From Chthoniobacter flavus (GTDB lineage Bacteria > Verrucomicrobiota > Verrucomicrobiia > Chthoniobacterales > Chthoniobacteraceae): a stretch of DNA of 42,059 nucleotides. The notes under the pieces were generated by a model. It was not told the origin of the DNA. It ran no database searches and saw only the letters and a program-made list of their open reading frames with translations. Every line of letters begins with the position of its first letter. The stretch's first letter is position 1. The stretch covers positions 1-42,059 of the forward strand of contig CAMARB010000010.1 of NCBI GenBank assembly GCA_945860355.1, given 5' to 3'. A program made the position numbers and the translations under genes. Shown one piece after another: positions 16,831 through 26,671 of this stretch.

Positions 16831-19521
16831 ATGCAACGCGTCACTTCCCTTTTCCTGCTGATTTCCGCGGCCGCCCTGCGCGCAGCGCCCCCCTCCGCAC
16901 CCACGGCCGCGCTCCCCGAAAAACATCGGGCCCTGCTCGAGAGCCACTGTCAGAGCTGCCACGGAGCCGAGAAACAAAAGGGCAAGTTCCGTGTGGATGA
17001 CCTCCCCTTCTCCATCACCGACATCGCGTCCGCCGAGCGCTGGCAAAAGGTCCTTAACGCCCTCAACTCCGGCGAAATGCCCCCGGAGGAGGAAAAGCAG
17101 CCGGCCGCCGTCCAAAAAACCGACTTTCTCGACGAGCTCACCCAAACCCTCGTCACGGCCCGCCGGGCGCTCTCGGATCAGCACGGGGTCATCGCCCTGC
17201 GCCGACTCAACCGGCGCGAATACAAGAACACCCTCCACACGCTGCTGGGAGCCACCCTCGACGTGAGCGAGCTGCCCGCCGACACCCGCCCCGGAGGCTT
17301 CGACACCGTGGGCGCGAACCTGTTCCTTTCCTCAAGTCAGTTGGAGGGATACGAGGCCCTCGCAAAGGAAGCGCTTGAGGACGCATTCGCCCAGCGCACC
17401 GCCGCGGGGGGCGAAAAAAAACTGCGGTTTGAGGCCGAAAACACCTTGGCCGGCTTCAAGAAAAGCAACCACGAAGCCCACCTCAACCACAGCCGCGCCG
17501 CCTCGTGGCTCAAGGCCTTCGAGCAGGCCATAGCGCGCCCAGAAAACGCGACTCTGGTCGCCGAGCTGCGCAAAACCCACGGCTCTGGGGAAGGGCTTCG
17601 GCATCAATGGGAGAAAATCCCGGGCGCACCCCATCCCGAAAAATACGGGCTTCCGAACAACGTGTTCCTCATCCAGGGCTTTCTGACCGCCGACGAATTC
17701 GTGCCGTATGAGCAGAGCTACCTTGCGATGCCCGGCCTCGACACGGGCGCCTACCTCACCCGGCCCTTCTCCAACCTGGGCCGACACTCCAACAACGCCC
17801 TTTTCCTGCCGGGCATCCCCGCCGACTGGCCCCCGGGCGACTACACCATCCGCGTCCGCATCGGCGCCACCCCAGAGGCGCCCCCCGAGCGCCGCTTCAT
17901 CGAGTTCGGAGTCAACCACAGCGTCGATCGGTCGCCCTTCCTGAGCACCCACGAGGTGACCGGCACCCGGGACAACCCACAGATCCTGGAATTCCGCCAC
18001 ACCCTCCACTCCAAGTTCCTCAAGGAACGCGCCCGCAACCTCTTTATCCGGGAACGCGGCCTCGGGATTTTCAACAAATCCGTGGATTACTTCCGTGAAA
18101 TGCGGCGGCAAAACGGCGTCGGGCCGGAGCTGGCCCTGTGGGTGGACTGGATCGAGATCGAGAAGATCCCGACTCCCGAGGAGGCCACGCCGCCGGGGAT
18201 CCGCGCCCTGACAGGCATCTCCCTCGACCCCAAATCGCCGCCCCCCACCGAGGAGCAACTCCGCGAAGCCCTCACCCGGTTTGCCACCGAGGCCTACCGG
18301 GGACTCCCCCCGCGGCCGGAATCCCTCGCGCGCCTGGTCCAAATCCACCGGGACCGCCTCCAGCTTGGCGCCACACCGCGCGAGGCGCTTCGGGACACCC
18401 TCGCCGTGCTCCTCACCTCCCCGCGTTTTCTCTACCGCACCGAACCCGAACCCCAGGAGGCGCACCGCCCCCTCACGCCCTTGGAACTGGCCTCCCGGCT
18501 TTCCTACTTCCTCTGGGGCGCGCCTCCCGACCCGGCCCTGCGCGCCGTCGCCGACTCCGGGCAACTCGCCAACCCCGAGGTGCTGCGCTCTGAAACCGAG
18601 CGGCTCCTCGCCGACCGGCGCTCCGAGGAGTTCCTCGACGGTTTCCTCTCCCAGTGGCTCTCCCTCGAGCGCCTGGATTTCTTCCAGTTCAACCCCAAGC
18701 GGTTCCCGCGTTTTGACGCCAACACCAAGGCCGCGGCGCGCGCCGAGGTGCTAGAAACCTTCGGCCACCTCCTCCGCGAAAAGGCGCCCGTCACCGACCT
18801 GCTCAAATCCGACTACGTGGTCGTCAACGGCCTGCTCGCCTCTTATTACGGACTCGAGGGCGTGCAAGGCGACACCTTCAGAAAGGTCGCGCTGCCGCCG
18901 AACTCCGCGCGCGGCGGGCTTCTGGGAATGGCCGCCATCCTCGCCATGGGCAGCAATGGCGAACGCTCCAACCCCGTCGAACGCGGCGCCTGGGTGCTGC
19001 GCAAACTCCTCAACGATCCGCCTCCGCCCGCGCCCGCCAACGTGCCGGAAATCAACCGGCTCGCCACCCGGGTGCTCACCACGCGGGAACGCCTGCAGGC
19101 CCATCAAGAAAGCCCCCAGTGCGCCAGCTGCCACCGCAAAATCGATCCGATCGGATTCGGCCTCGAAAACTTCGACGCCGCGGGTCAATGGCGCACCGAG
19201 GACAGCTACACCGCCCTGGATGCGGCAGGAAAACCCGATCCCAAGGCGAAAAAAACCTGGGCCATCGAGCCGGCCGCCGCCCTGTATAAGGGCCCCGCCT
19301 TCTCAAGCTACCACGAAATGCGCGATCTCATCGCCGCGCGGAAGGAGGCATTCGCCCGGGGTCTCACGGCCGCCCTGCTCGAATACGCGCTCGGACGCCC
19401 CTGCGGTTTCAGCGACGAGCCCCTGCGCGAATCCATCGTCGCGCACTCCAGCCAGCGCGGCTTCGCCGCCCGGGAATTCTTGCACGCGCTCATCCAGAGC
19501 CAAGCCTTCCAAACCAAGTAA
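16831..19521 (+). CDS. Secreted DUF1592-family protein with cytochrome c-like motifs
   Basis: This exported 896-residue family (DUF1587/DUF1592/DUF1588/DUF1585) is abundant in Planctomycetes and Verrucomicrobia; function is unproven, but heme c binding is suggested. Residues 1-19 are a signal peptide. CQSCH at residues 40-44 marks the N-terminal cytochrome-like domain. DUF1587 is seen as LRRLNRREYKNTLHTLLG, DUF1592 as LTPLELASRLSYFLWGAPPD then SEEFLDGFLSQWLSLERLD, and DUF1588 as GLLGMAAILAMGSNGERSNP with CASCHRKIDPIGFGLENFD. DUF1585 closes with LLEYALGRPCGFSDEPL. It is 36 bases after the anti-sigma gene and six before DUF1552. Confidence 0.92.
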   Translation: MQRVTSLFLLISAAALRAAPPSAPTAALPEKHRALLESHCQSCHGAEKQKGKFRVDDLPFSITDIASAERWQKVLNALNSGEMPPEEEKQPAAVQKTDFLDELTQTLVTARRALSDQHGVIALRRLNRREYKNTLHTLLGATLDVSELPADTRPGGFDTVGANLFLSSSQLEGYEALAKEALEDAFAQRTAAGGEKKLRFEAENTLAGFKKSNHEAHLNHSRAASWLKAFEQAIARPENATLVAELRKTHGSGEGLRHQWEKIPGAPHPEKYGLPNNVFLIQGFLTADEFVPYEQSYLAMPGLDTGAYLTRPFSNLGRHSNNALFLPGIPADWPPGDYTIRVRIGATPEAPPERRFIEFGVNHSVDRSPFLSTHEVTGTRDNPQILEFRHTLHSKFLKERARNLFIRERGLGIFNKSVDYFREMRRQNGVGPELALWVDWIEIEKIPTPEEATPPGIRALTGISLDPKSPPPTEEQLREALTRFATEAYRGLPPRPESLARLVQIHRDRLQLGATPREALRDTLAVLLTSPRFLYRTEPEPQEAHRPLTPLELASRLSYFLWGAPPDPALRAVADSGQLANPEVLRSETERLLADRRSEEFLDGFLSQWLSLERLDFFQFNPKRFPRFDANTKAAARAEVLETFGHLLREKAPVTDLLKSDYVVVNGLLASYYGLEGVQGDTFRKVALPPNSARGGLLGMAAILAMGSNGERSNPVERGAWVLRKLLNDPPPPAPANVPEINRLATRVLTTRERLQAHQESPQCASCHRKIDPIGFGLENFDAAGQWRTEDSYTALDAAGKPDPKAKKTWAIEPAAALYKGPAFSSYHEMRDLIAARKEAFARGLTAALLEYALGRPCGFSDEPLRESIVAHSSQRGFAAREFLHALIQSQAFQTK

Positions 19522-19527
19522 CCCTTT

Positions 19528-20826
19528 ATGCACAACGCCCTCCCCCGCCGCCGTTTCCTGCAAACCAGCACCGCTCTCATCGCCCTGCCCTTCCTCGAAT
19601 CCCTGGGCTTTCGCCGGTTCGCCTCCGCCACCACGGCCCCGGTCCCCCATCCCAAACGCCTCCTGTTCATCGGCTTCGGATGGGGTGTCACCGAGGAATC
19701 CTGGTATCCGAAGCAAAGCGAGAAAGGGCCCGGCTACACCCTCAGCGCGGGGCTCGCCCCGCTCGAACGCCACAAGGCCGAATTCAGCATCGTCCAGGGC
19801 CTCGCCAACCGCTACACCACCAACGGCCACTACGGCAGCACCTTCTGGCTCACCGGCGCCAACGAGTTCGGCGAGCCCGGACAAAGTTTTCACAACGGCA
19901 TTTCCGTCGACCAGATCGCCGCCGCGCACCTCGGCAAAGACGTCCGGTTCGACTCTCTTTGCCTCGACTGCGGCGCGGCCGCCTCCAAGTCCGGACACGG
20001 CCCCGGGCTCTCACTCTCTTGGGACTCGCGAGGCAAACCTATCGGCGGCCCGACTCATCCCGTGGAGGCCTTTCACCGGCTCTTTGCCAAGGACTCCACG
20101 CCGCTCGACCAGCAAAAGGCGATGTTCGCGCAGCGGCGCAGCATTCTTGACCATGCAATGGAGGAAGCGCGCGACCTCCAGCGCACCCTGGGAAAAACCG
20201 ACAACGCGAAATTGGACGAATATTTTCAGGGGATCCGCGACATGGAAACCCGGCTCAGTCGCGACGAAAAATGGCTCGGGATCCCCCGGCCCGAAGCGCC
20301 TCTTCACGAGCCTCAACCGGGCTTGGCCGGATACGAGGAAATCAAACTCATGTACGACATCATGGTCGCTGCGCTGCAAACCGACAGCACGCGCGTGCTG
20401 ACCTACCGCCTGCCGGTGAGTTCCCTGCTGACCAGCCTCAACGTCACCATGGACTCCCACACCATGAGCCATTACCACCAACCCCGCGCCGAGGCGCTCG
20501 AGGTCTCCCAAAAACGGGATTTATCCCAGAGCGAACTGCTCGCCCATCTGCTCGACCAACTCAATGCCGCCAAACAACCCGACGGCAGCTCCCTGCTCGA
20601 CCACACCACCGTGGTCTACGGCAGCAACATCCGCACCGGTCACAGCCTCGACAATTGCCCCACCCTGATCGCCGGACGCGGCGCAGGCTTCCAACTCGGC
20701 CACAACCTCGTCCTCCCCAAAGACACCCCGCTCTGCAACGCCTGGCTCACCCTGCTCCGCGGCTCCGGCGTCGAGGTCGAGCGTCACGGCGACAGCACCG
20801 GCATCCTTCCCGCGCTGCTCGCCTGA
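19528..20826 (+). CDS. DUF1552 Tat-exported protein
   Basis: DUF1552 proteins are the constant partner of DUF1592 proteins and resemble sulfatase-like or DUF1501 folds; no activity is established. The 432-residue product begins with a Tat-type signal (PRRRFLQTSTALIALPFLES, residues 6-25), which suggests export folded, perhaps with a cofactor. Conserved stretches include LFIGFGWGVTEESWYP, FSIVQGLANRYTTNGHYGST, SIDQ-like SVDQIAAAHLG, DSHTMSHYHQ and TTVVYGSNIRTGHSLDNCPT then LIAGRGAGFQLG. It is the last gene of the right ECF module; a short GC stem-loop overlaps its stop codon. Confidence 0.92.
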   Translation: MHNALPRRRFLQTSTALIALPFLESLGFRRFASATTAPVPHPKRLLFIGFGWGVTEESWYPKQSEKGPGYTLSAGLAPLERHKAEFSIVQGLANRYTTNGHYGSTFWLTGANEFGEPGQSFHNGISVDQIAAAHLGKDVRFDSLCLDCGAAASKSGHGPGLSLSWDSRGKPIGGPTHPVEAFHRLFAKDSTPLDQQKAMFAQRRSILDHAMEEARDLQRTLGKTDNAKLDEYFQGIRDMETRLSRDEKWLGIPRPEAPLHEPQPGLAGYEEIKLMYDIMVAALQTDSTRVLTYRLPVSSLLTSLNVTMDSHTMSHYHQPRAEALEVSQKRDLSQSELLAHLLDQLNAAKQPDGSSLLDHTTVVYGSNIRTGHSLDNCPTLIAGRGAGFQLGHNLVLPKDTPLCNAWLTLLRGSGVEVERHGDSTGILPALLA

Positions 20827-20843
20827 CCCCGGCGCCCCGGGGT
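20826..20843 (+). terminator. GC-rich stem-loop at the end of the DUF1552 gene
   Basis: A perfect 7-bp stem (ACCCCGG/CCGGGGT, loop CGCC) starts on the last base of the stop codon. No T run follows, so it may slow or protect the 3' end rather than terminate on its own. Confidence 0.35.
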
Positions 20844-20982
20844 GCCGGAGCGGTGTCCGCCGGAGGCTAGAGCGTGCCGCACAGTGATTTGAAAACGGCC
20901 GCTTCCCTTCGTGGAGCTCAGCCAGGAGGTCCGGAGAAAAGCGCCCACGGGTGCCAGTTTTTTTCGGAGAACGCAACCGCCC

Positions 20983-21007
20983 GAGCCCGGAGTTCCGCTC
21001 CGGGCTC
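20983..21007. other. Perfect 9-bp stem-loop beside the DUF1501 remnant
   Basis: GAGCCCGGA and TCCGGGCTC pair around a seven-base loop. The stem overlaps the stop codon of the minus-strand DUF1501 remnant, so it is probably the old 3'-end hairpin of that gene. No T run follows on either strand. Confidence 0.45.
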
Positions 21008-21128
21008 AGGCGAGCAGATCCTTGCCCACCCGCGCCTCCTCGACCCCGGTCATGCGCATCTCCAGTCCTTGGAACAGGAAACTAAATCGCGCGTGATCGA
21101 TGCCCTGCAAATGCAGAAGTGTGGGACG
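21006..21128 (-). pseudogene. C-terminal remnant of a DUF1501 protein
   Basis: The last 40 codons of a minus-strand frame read [20 protein letters not shown], then [18 protein letters not shown] and a stop. This matches the characteristic end of DUF1501 proteins (pattern T-[IL]-L-H-L-x-G-[IL]-D-H-x(4)-[FY] ... R-[LM]-T-x-V ... [IL]-L-A). Upstream of it the frame shows no DUF1501 sequence, so only the end survives. DUF1501 is normally the partner of DUF1549/DUF1553 proteins, one of which, without a partner, lies at 8.8-11.8 kb. Confidence 0.65.
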
Positions 21129-21627
21129 GTCGGCTTTGGGCGAAGGGCGCAACGGTCCGGGCCGGAAGGTCTCCCGGATCAATGCGTCGATTGGATGGCC
21201 GGGCCTTCCCGGGATGTGCGGACGCTTTGGAGGGACACGACGGGGGAGGTCGAAACCCGATTCGCGCGGGGAAGCACTTCCGGGTTCCGAATCCAGTTTC
21301 GACCCCAGACCGGCGCAACCCTCAAGGAGATGATCCCCCACGGCTCACGCATCTAAAAAGACGCAAGGGAGCGGCGCGCGGGCGCTGTCGCTTGAAGCCG
21401 AACTCCGAGGTTTCAGAGAGAGATTATTTTCACGCGGACGCACCGGGGATCGCGGAGGGATTTTTGGAAATTGACGAACCCAAAGGCTTTGCACTTTCGC
21501 CCATTCAGTCATTCCGCTGGAACTTCGGCTTCAGGTTGAATTTAGCGGCGCTCGCGCGGGGGCTCTGATGCCGGAGACATCTCAGCCTGATGCAAGAGGC
21601 ATCGGAGGTTGCAGCAAACACCTGAGG

Positions 21628-21805
21628 TGGTCGAGCGCCAGCGACACCACCGGAACCCGAGCCCCACGATTGCGCGGCACCCAGGCAGGGGTGCCAGAAC
21701 ACAGGGTCCGTTCCGAGCAGATGGGTGACGGCTTCTGCCACCCCTCGGCGGGGTGGAATGTTTCCGGGGGGGGCCTCGTTCCGGCGGTGTCGCTTCGCTC
21801 GAGCG
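21628..21805. repeat. Palindromic intergenic element with nested hairpins
   Basis: Two arms of about 30 bases (21631-21660 and 21772-21802) are imperfect inverted copies; both contain TCGAGCG, AGCGACACC and CCGGAAC on opposite strands. Between them are two perfect 7-bp hairpins: GGCACCC/GGGTGCC around 21676-21695 and CCACCCC/GGGGTGG around 21739-21757. The whole could fold into a branched structure. It has no reading frame of note and could be a mobile or REP-like repeat or a structured RNA. Confidence 0.5.
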
Positions 21806-21900
21806 TTGGCCACAACCTCTGTTCCCTCCGGGAACAATCCCCTCCGGCCTGCTGCGCGCTCAGAGAAATTGTGCGTCCCTCTTTTCATTCGCTCCACACA

Positions 21901-22010
21901 TCCGGGAAGCGCCCCGCGTAATCTTTCCAGTTTCGCCTCGTCCTCCCCTCGAAGCCTAGCGAGAAGATCGCGTTCCGCGCGTCCTTCCGGCGTGAACACC
22001 GGCACGGCGG
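21901..22010 (-). pseudogene. Rearranged fragment resembling sbcC
   Basis: The minus-strand frame reads TAVPVFTPEGRAERD and then LLARLRGEDEAKLERLRGAL, ending PG. Both parts match the SbcC protein encoded at 29.3-33.0 kb (AVPVFTPEERTERE and GLLSQDEAKLGRLREALPG), but there they are separated by about 77 residues. At DNA level 16 bases are identical (21995-22010 and 32377-32392). This is a decayed, internally deleted copy of this or a related sbcC gene. Confidence 0.55.
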
Positions 22011-22447
22011 TGCGTGGGTTGCTCAACTGAGGCGGCGGCGCCAACGCGTAAACGCGCTCAGGCGCCGCGCTCGCGGTGACTGCCTTGAACTGGGGAGCCA
22101 CGAGGCCGGGAAGCCTCGATGTCTGCCCTTGCGAGGGAGTGTGTGAGCGGCCAAAAAAGGCCCGCGACCGCAAACACTCGGCAGAATACAACCGCCTCGA
22201 CAGAAGAGACTTTCGTCCGTTCTCGTCCACCGCCTGGGGGGATGTCTGCGGCCCTGAAGAAGAGGGCTCTTCCCGCGCGATGAGCCCCGTGTCAAAGCGG
22301 ATGGCAGGCGATGTGCTTCCTGGAACTCCTGGCCTTCCACCGAATCCCTCCCAGTCCCCTGCGAGCCGATGCCACCCCGGAGCGCTGTACCTATTCCATG
22401 CGACAAGACTTCCCCTGCCGACGGGGTATGCTTCCCACACTCCCCCC

Positions 22448-25400
22448 GTGCCGCAATGTCCACATCCCATTCTCGGAGCGCCGAGGAGAAAAAATCCCCC
22501 GCGCCGCCCCCCCCTTCACCCCGGTGTTTCTTCGGATGCCAGGCGGCGTCAATTCCATGCTTTCACACTGGTTGCCGTGCTGGCGGTGCTGGCCCTGCTG
22601 CTCGTGCTGATCCTGTCGATCGCCTCGGTGCTCAACGTTGAAACCCGCGCCAGCGCCACGGGCAAGGATCTCCTGCTGGCCCGGCAAAACGCCCTACTGG
22701 GGCTCGACACGGCCATTTCGCAACTCCAGCAATACGCCGGCAAGGACCAGGCGGTGACCTTTCCCGCCACAACCTTTTTCCCGACCAAAGACGTCACCAA
22801 TGGCTCCGGGGATCTTTTCGACAGCCCCCGCTTCGGTTACCGGCAGCAGGCCCGCACCGCGCGCCGCGGGACCTATCTCACCCCGGCGGAGCGCTCCGGA
22901 TGGGACACGGCGCTCAAGGACTGGTGGAACAACAACAACCAGCCACGCAATCCGCGCTGGGTCGGGATCATGGACGCATCCCTGCGGGTGGACCGCGCGT
23001 CCAACCCGATCACCGCCCCGGCCGCCCTGGCTGCGCAAGTCTACGAGACGAACCCGGCCACCCAGTTTGGCGAACCCAAACGCGACCAGCTCCCCGTCTG
23101 GCTCGTCAGCGGAAACGAACGCTTCCACATCGATCAGGACACGGGGTGGGTCACCGATTCCTCCGGCACCCGTGTGGGCGAGGGCCAATATCCCGCCGAT
23201 TACCAAACCCCGGACCAGCCCCTTTCGGATCCCGCCGCGGATGAATCCGTGCTCTGGCTGGTGGGCTCCGGCAGCGCCACGCCGCCACAAGGCGCGGCGG
23301 ACGGCATGGAGGGCCGCGTCAAGGTGCGCAAGCAGCGCTTGGAAGTGAGCAAAAACCCGGGCACCGCGCCTGTCCTCACCGGGCATTACGCCTACTGGGT
23401 CGGGGACGAGTCGACCAAGGCAAATTTCGCCGTGCGCGACCCGTATTTCCAGGCTGAGCCCGGCAGCTTGGATTACCGCAACCGGCTGCAGGTTCCGCAA
23501 CGGATCGCCTGGGAGAACCTCAACGGATTCCAGACGGCGACCTTCGACATCAACGACGCCAAGCTCCAAAACATCAGCACCTCCCGGGAGATCGGCCTGA
23601 TGGAACGGAGGAACACGGCGGAGATCAAGGAGGCCGCCCGGGCAAACTTCCACGCCCTGACGACGTTCTCCAAGAGTCTCCAGACCGACACCGCGCTGGG
23701 CGGACTAAAAAAGGATCTGACGGTGTTTTTTGAAGGCAACGGCGGCAACCACGCCCGTCCTGGATGCCTCCCGGTATCTTCCGCGGGATCCGCGTGTGGG
23801 CGCGGTCAACAACGGGTTCCCGGCTTCCACGCAGAACCTGCCTCTCTGGGGCGATTTGAAGTCCTGGCACGACGCACTGGCCAACGGAGGCGGCGCGGCC
23901 CAGCCGCGACCGGGCATGGCGCCGGTGTTTGCCAACTACCAGCTCTTCTTCGCCGTCACGCATCAGGGGGGCCTGCTCCAGTTCCACGTGATTCCCATGA
24001 TCGCGCTCTGGAACCCGTTTGACGCGCCGCTGGCCTCCACCACCTACACCCTGCGCTGGCGGCACAACTGGGCTTTCACCGACTGGGCCGTCGGAACCCT
24101 CAACCCGGCTTATTCCGACCCGACTCCGGCCGAGAACGCCGCCGGTTACGCCGACGGCAAAAAGCTGGGCGACTATTTCCTGAGCCCGCAGACCCCGATG
24201 GGATGGTACGCTCCCGGGCAGAAGAACTTCGGCACCAGCTTCGCCGCACTTTGGAGGAACACCCGGCCCTGGTATTGGTTTTCTCCGTTCGACACGGCCC
24301 AGGGCGCTGGCAGCCTCACCTCTGTCCCCAACCCCGACAGCCCGAACGCCACTTGGGTTCCCTACCAGTTCACCACGGGTTTTGATCCGGGCGAGGTGAA
24401 GGTTTTCACCGTCGACGGAATGCAGCAGGTCGACCCCAAGAGGCTCCATGACGGGACCACCTTTGTGCAGATGAGCAACCGTTTCGACCCGCAATTTCCG
24501 GACTCCTACTATTTTAACCTCGCCCAGAACATCGGCCGAGGCCCCTTCAACCAAGCGCCCTTGGCGACGGATGAGGTGCGCTGGCATGGCGTCCTGCCCC
24601 ACGGATCGATCCCCAAGCTCAACTCCCTGGAGCTCCGGGCCGAGGGGCAGGTGCTCTGGCGGAACTACTTCACCGGGGGCTTGGGGGAGTGGTACAAGGC
24701 CATCAACGGGTCGTTCGATCCGGCCAACCCCCTGGGTGAAGGCAAAGGCGCTCCCTCGAAACCCGCAAATTGGAAGAGGGTCTACGAGCTTTCCCAATGG
24801 CGTGGCATCCCCAAGGGCGCAAGAGACACCGTCGCCGAGAAGGACTCTCCGATTGTGGGGCTTTATCGCGCGCAAATCGCCCCTTTTCTCGTGCCACCCG
24901 ACGCGGTCCGCAGCGACGGGGACTACATGAAGGACGGCCTCGCTCTCTTCTACCGCGGGTTCGCCACTTTCAATCTCTTTGCCAAATCCACCGATCCGAT
25001 TCGGGATCTCGATCTGGCCCGATCCGGCAAATGGGGCGGTGAAAACGCGGACGGCTTTCGCACGCTGCAAAGCATCAGGGCGGAGAACAACAACGCCCAA
25101 CAAACCGAACCGATGCGGTGGGACGACGGCCATGTGCTCTCCGCGGCCGGCGGCGCCCGCGGGTTCGCGCTGCTGGGGTGGCGGCAGACCGACGCGTTCG
25201 ACAACACAAGCATCTCCGTGCTGCCCGCCCGTCATGTGCGACGCCCCCAAAGCCATCTCCTCTCCCTAGGCCAACTCCAGCAGGCCAACCTCTCCCCCTC
25301 TTTCTGGCAGCCCAGCTTCCCCATCGCCAACAGCGAGGCATCGCCCTACGTGGACCGCGCAGCCGCCGCCGGCCTCCAATCCTACACGATCCGAAACGTG

Positions 25401-26669
25401 CCCGCCGCGGTGGGAATGGACAAGATGCTCTGGCCCAATTCGGCCCTCTTCGACAAGGCGCAGACCTTCCCCAACAACGCCGCCAACGACTTTGTCGACC
25501 TTTCCTATCTCCTCAACGAGAACCTCTGGGACTCCTATTTCCTCTCCTCCGTCCCGCAGTCGGGCCCGGTGGCCACCGACAACACGCTCCCCCTGCGCAA
25601 CGGTCTTCACCGGTTCCGCGCGGACGCGCGTCCCACGCCCGCCGAGGCCCGGGACCCGGCGACGTGCGCGGCCGACCTGGAAAACCTCGGCGCCCTCAAC
25701 GTCAACAGCACCTCCGAGGAGGCTTGGAAAGCCCTCCTGACCGCCTTCCGCGGACTCACCATCTCAGGCGGCGGCAACAGCAACCCGCCCTCCACGGTCC
25801 CCGTGTCGCGAACCCTCGAGCCTGCGGGCGGCCCCATCCAGTTCGGCCCGAGCGGCGCCACCCCCGCCGATTTCGGCGCCAACAGCACCGGCGCCCGCAA
25901 CTACGAAAAGCTCTTTCTCGGGTTCCGCTCCCTGAGCGACGCGCAGATCCAAACCCTCGCGGAGCGCATCGTCGACGAGATCCGCCTGCGCGGCCCGTTT
26001 CTTTCCCTGGCAGACTTTGTCAACCGCCGCCTCACGCGCCCCGACAACACCAACGGAACCTGGACCTCCGCGCGGACCATGAACAGTCTGGGTCACGGGG
26101 GCATAACAATCCCGCCCATCGGGGCCGCTTACAGACCGCTGGCCGGCATGTCTGGAATCAACGGGGCCCTGCAACGGGCGCTGAATCTCTCCGGGATCAA
26201 CGGCGGCATGAACTACCCGGGCAATGCCAACGACGCCGACGCCGTCAGCGACCGGGTGTTCCGGGTGGATACCACCGTGGGCCGCTCCGTCTCGGGGAGG
26301 CCCATGCAAATCTCCTCCGATCCCGCGACTTATCTCGACACCGAGCATCTGGCAGGAGTGCCCGCAGTGGAGGTAGGCCAACTGCTCTCGCACAGCCCGG
26401 GCTTTGTCACGCAGGGCGATCTCCTGGCCATGCTCGGGCCGGCGCTCACCCCGCGGGGTGACACCTTTCTGGTCAGAACCTACGGCGACACGGTCGACTC
26501 CAAAGGCAACATTCTCGCCCGCGCCTACCTGGAGGCGGTCGTCCAAAGAATCCCGGAGCCGGCGACGCCAGCGGGCAGAAGCGGCGAGGACCGCTGGCGG
26601 CCCACCGACCGTTTCGGTCGGAAATTCAAGACCGTCCATTTCCGTTGGCTGCGTCCCGAAGAGGTTTAA
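22448..26669 (+). CDS. Verru_Chthon cassette protein A (frameshifted)
   Basis: The first and largest gene (about 1,406 residues when repaired) of a four-gene cassette known from Verrucomicrobium and Chthoniobacter; function is unknown. The N-terminus carries a pilin-like segment, RRRQFHAFTLVAVLAVLALL then LVLILSIASVLNVETRAS, without the Glu+5 of normal pilins. The reading frame then switches: residues up to about 23,725 are in one frame and the rest (LDASRYLPRDPRVGAVNNGF onward) in the next, with a T6 run at 23726-23731 as the likely extra-base site. Near the C-terminus, TLAERIVDEIRLRGPFLSLA then DFVNRRL resembles the helical motif of GspK minor pseudopilins. The start is uncertain: GTG 22448 is in frame, and ATG 22456 would fit if the C8 run at 22507-22514 has one C too many. 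Gene D follows after two bases. Confidence 0.8.
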
Positions 26670-26671
26670 CC

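Larger units (their letters stand above)
20827..22447. other. Gene desert with decayed fragments and a folded element
   Basis: I find no intact gene in these 1.6 kb. Reading frames on both strands are open by virtue of GC content but show no continuous homology. Recognisable pieces are a DUF1501 C-terminus (21006-21128), repeat-like text at 21411-21460, a palindromic element (21628-21805) and an sbcC-like fragment (21901-22010), each listed separately. The stretch 22020-22447 holds nothing I recognise apart from the upstream region of the cassette. Confidence 0.65.

Noticed and set aside
17332-18564. 410-codon minus-strand frame within the DUF1592 gene
   Set aside because: Shadow frame of a gene with clear domains and CxxCH motifs on the plus strand.
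21505-22470. 321-codon minus-strand frame in the gene desert
   Set aside because: Only a short sbcC-like piece has homology; the rest runs through the palindromic element, so it is not one gene.
23625-25256. 543-codon minus-strand frame in cassette gene A
   Set aside because: Shadow of the cassette A coding sequence.
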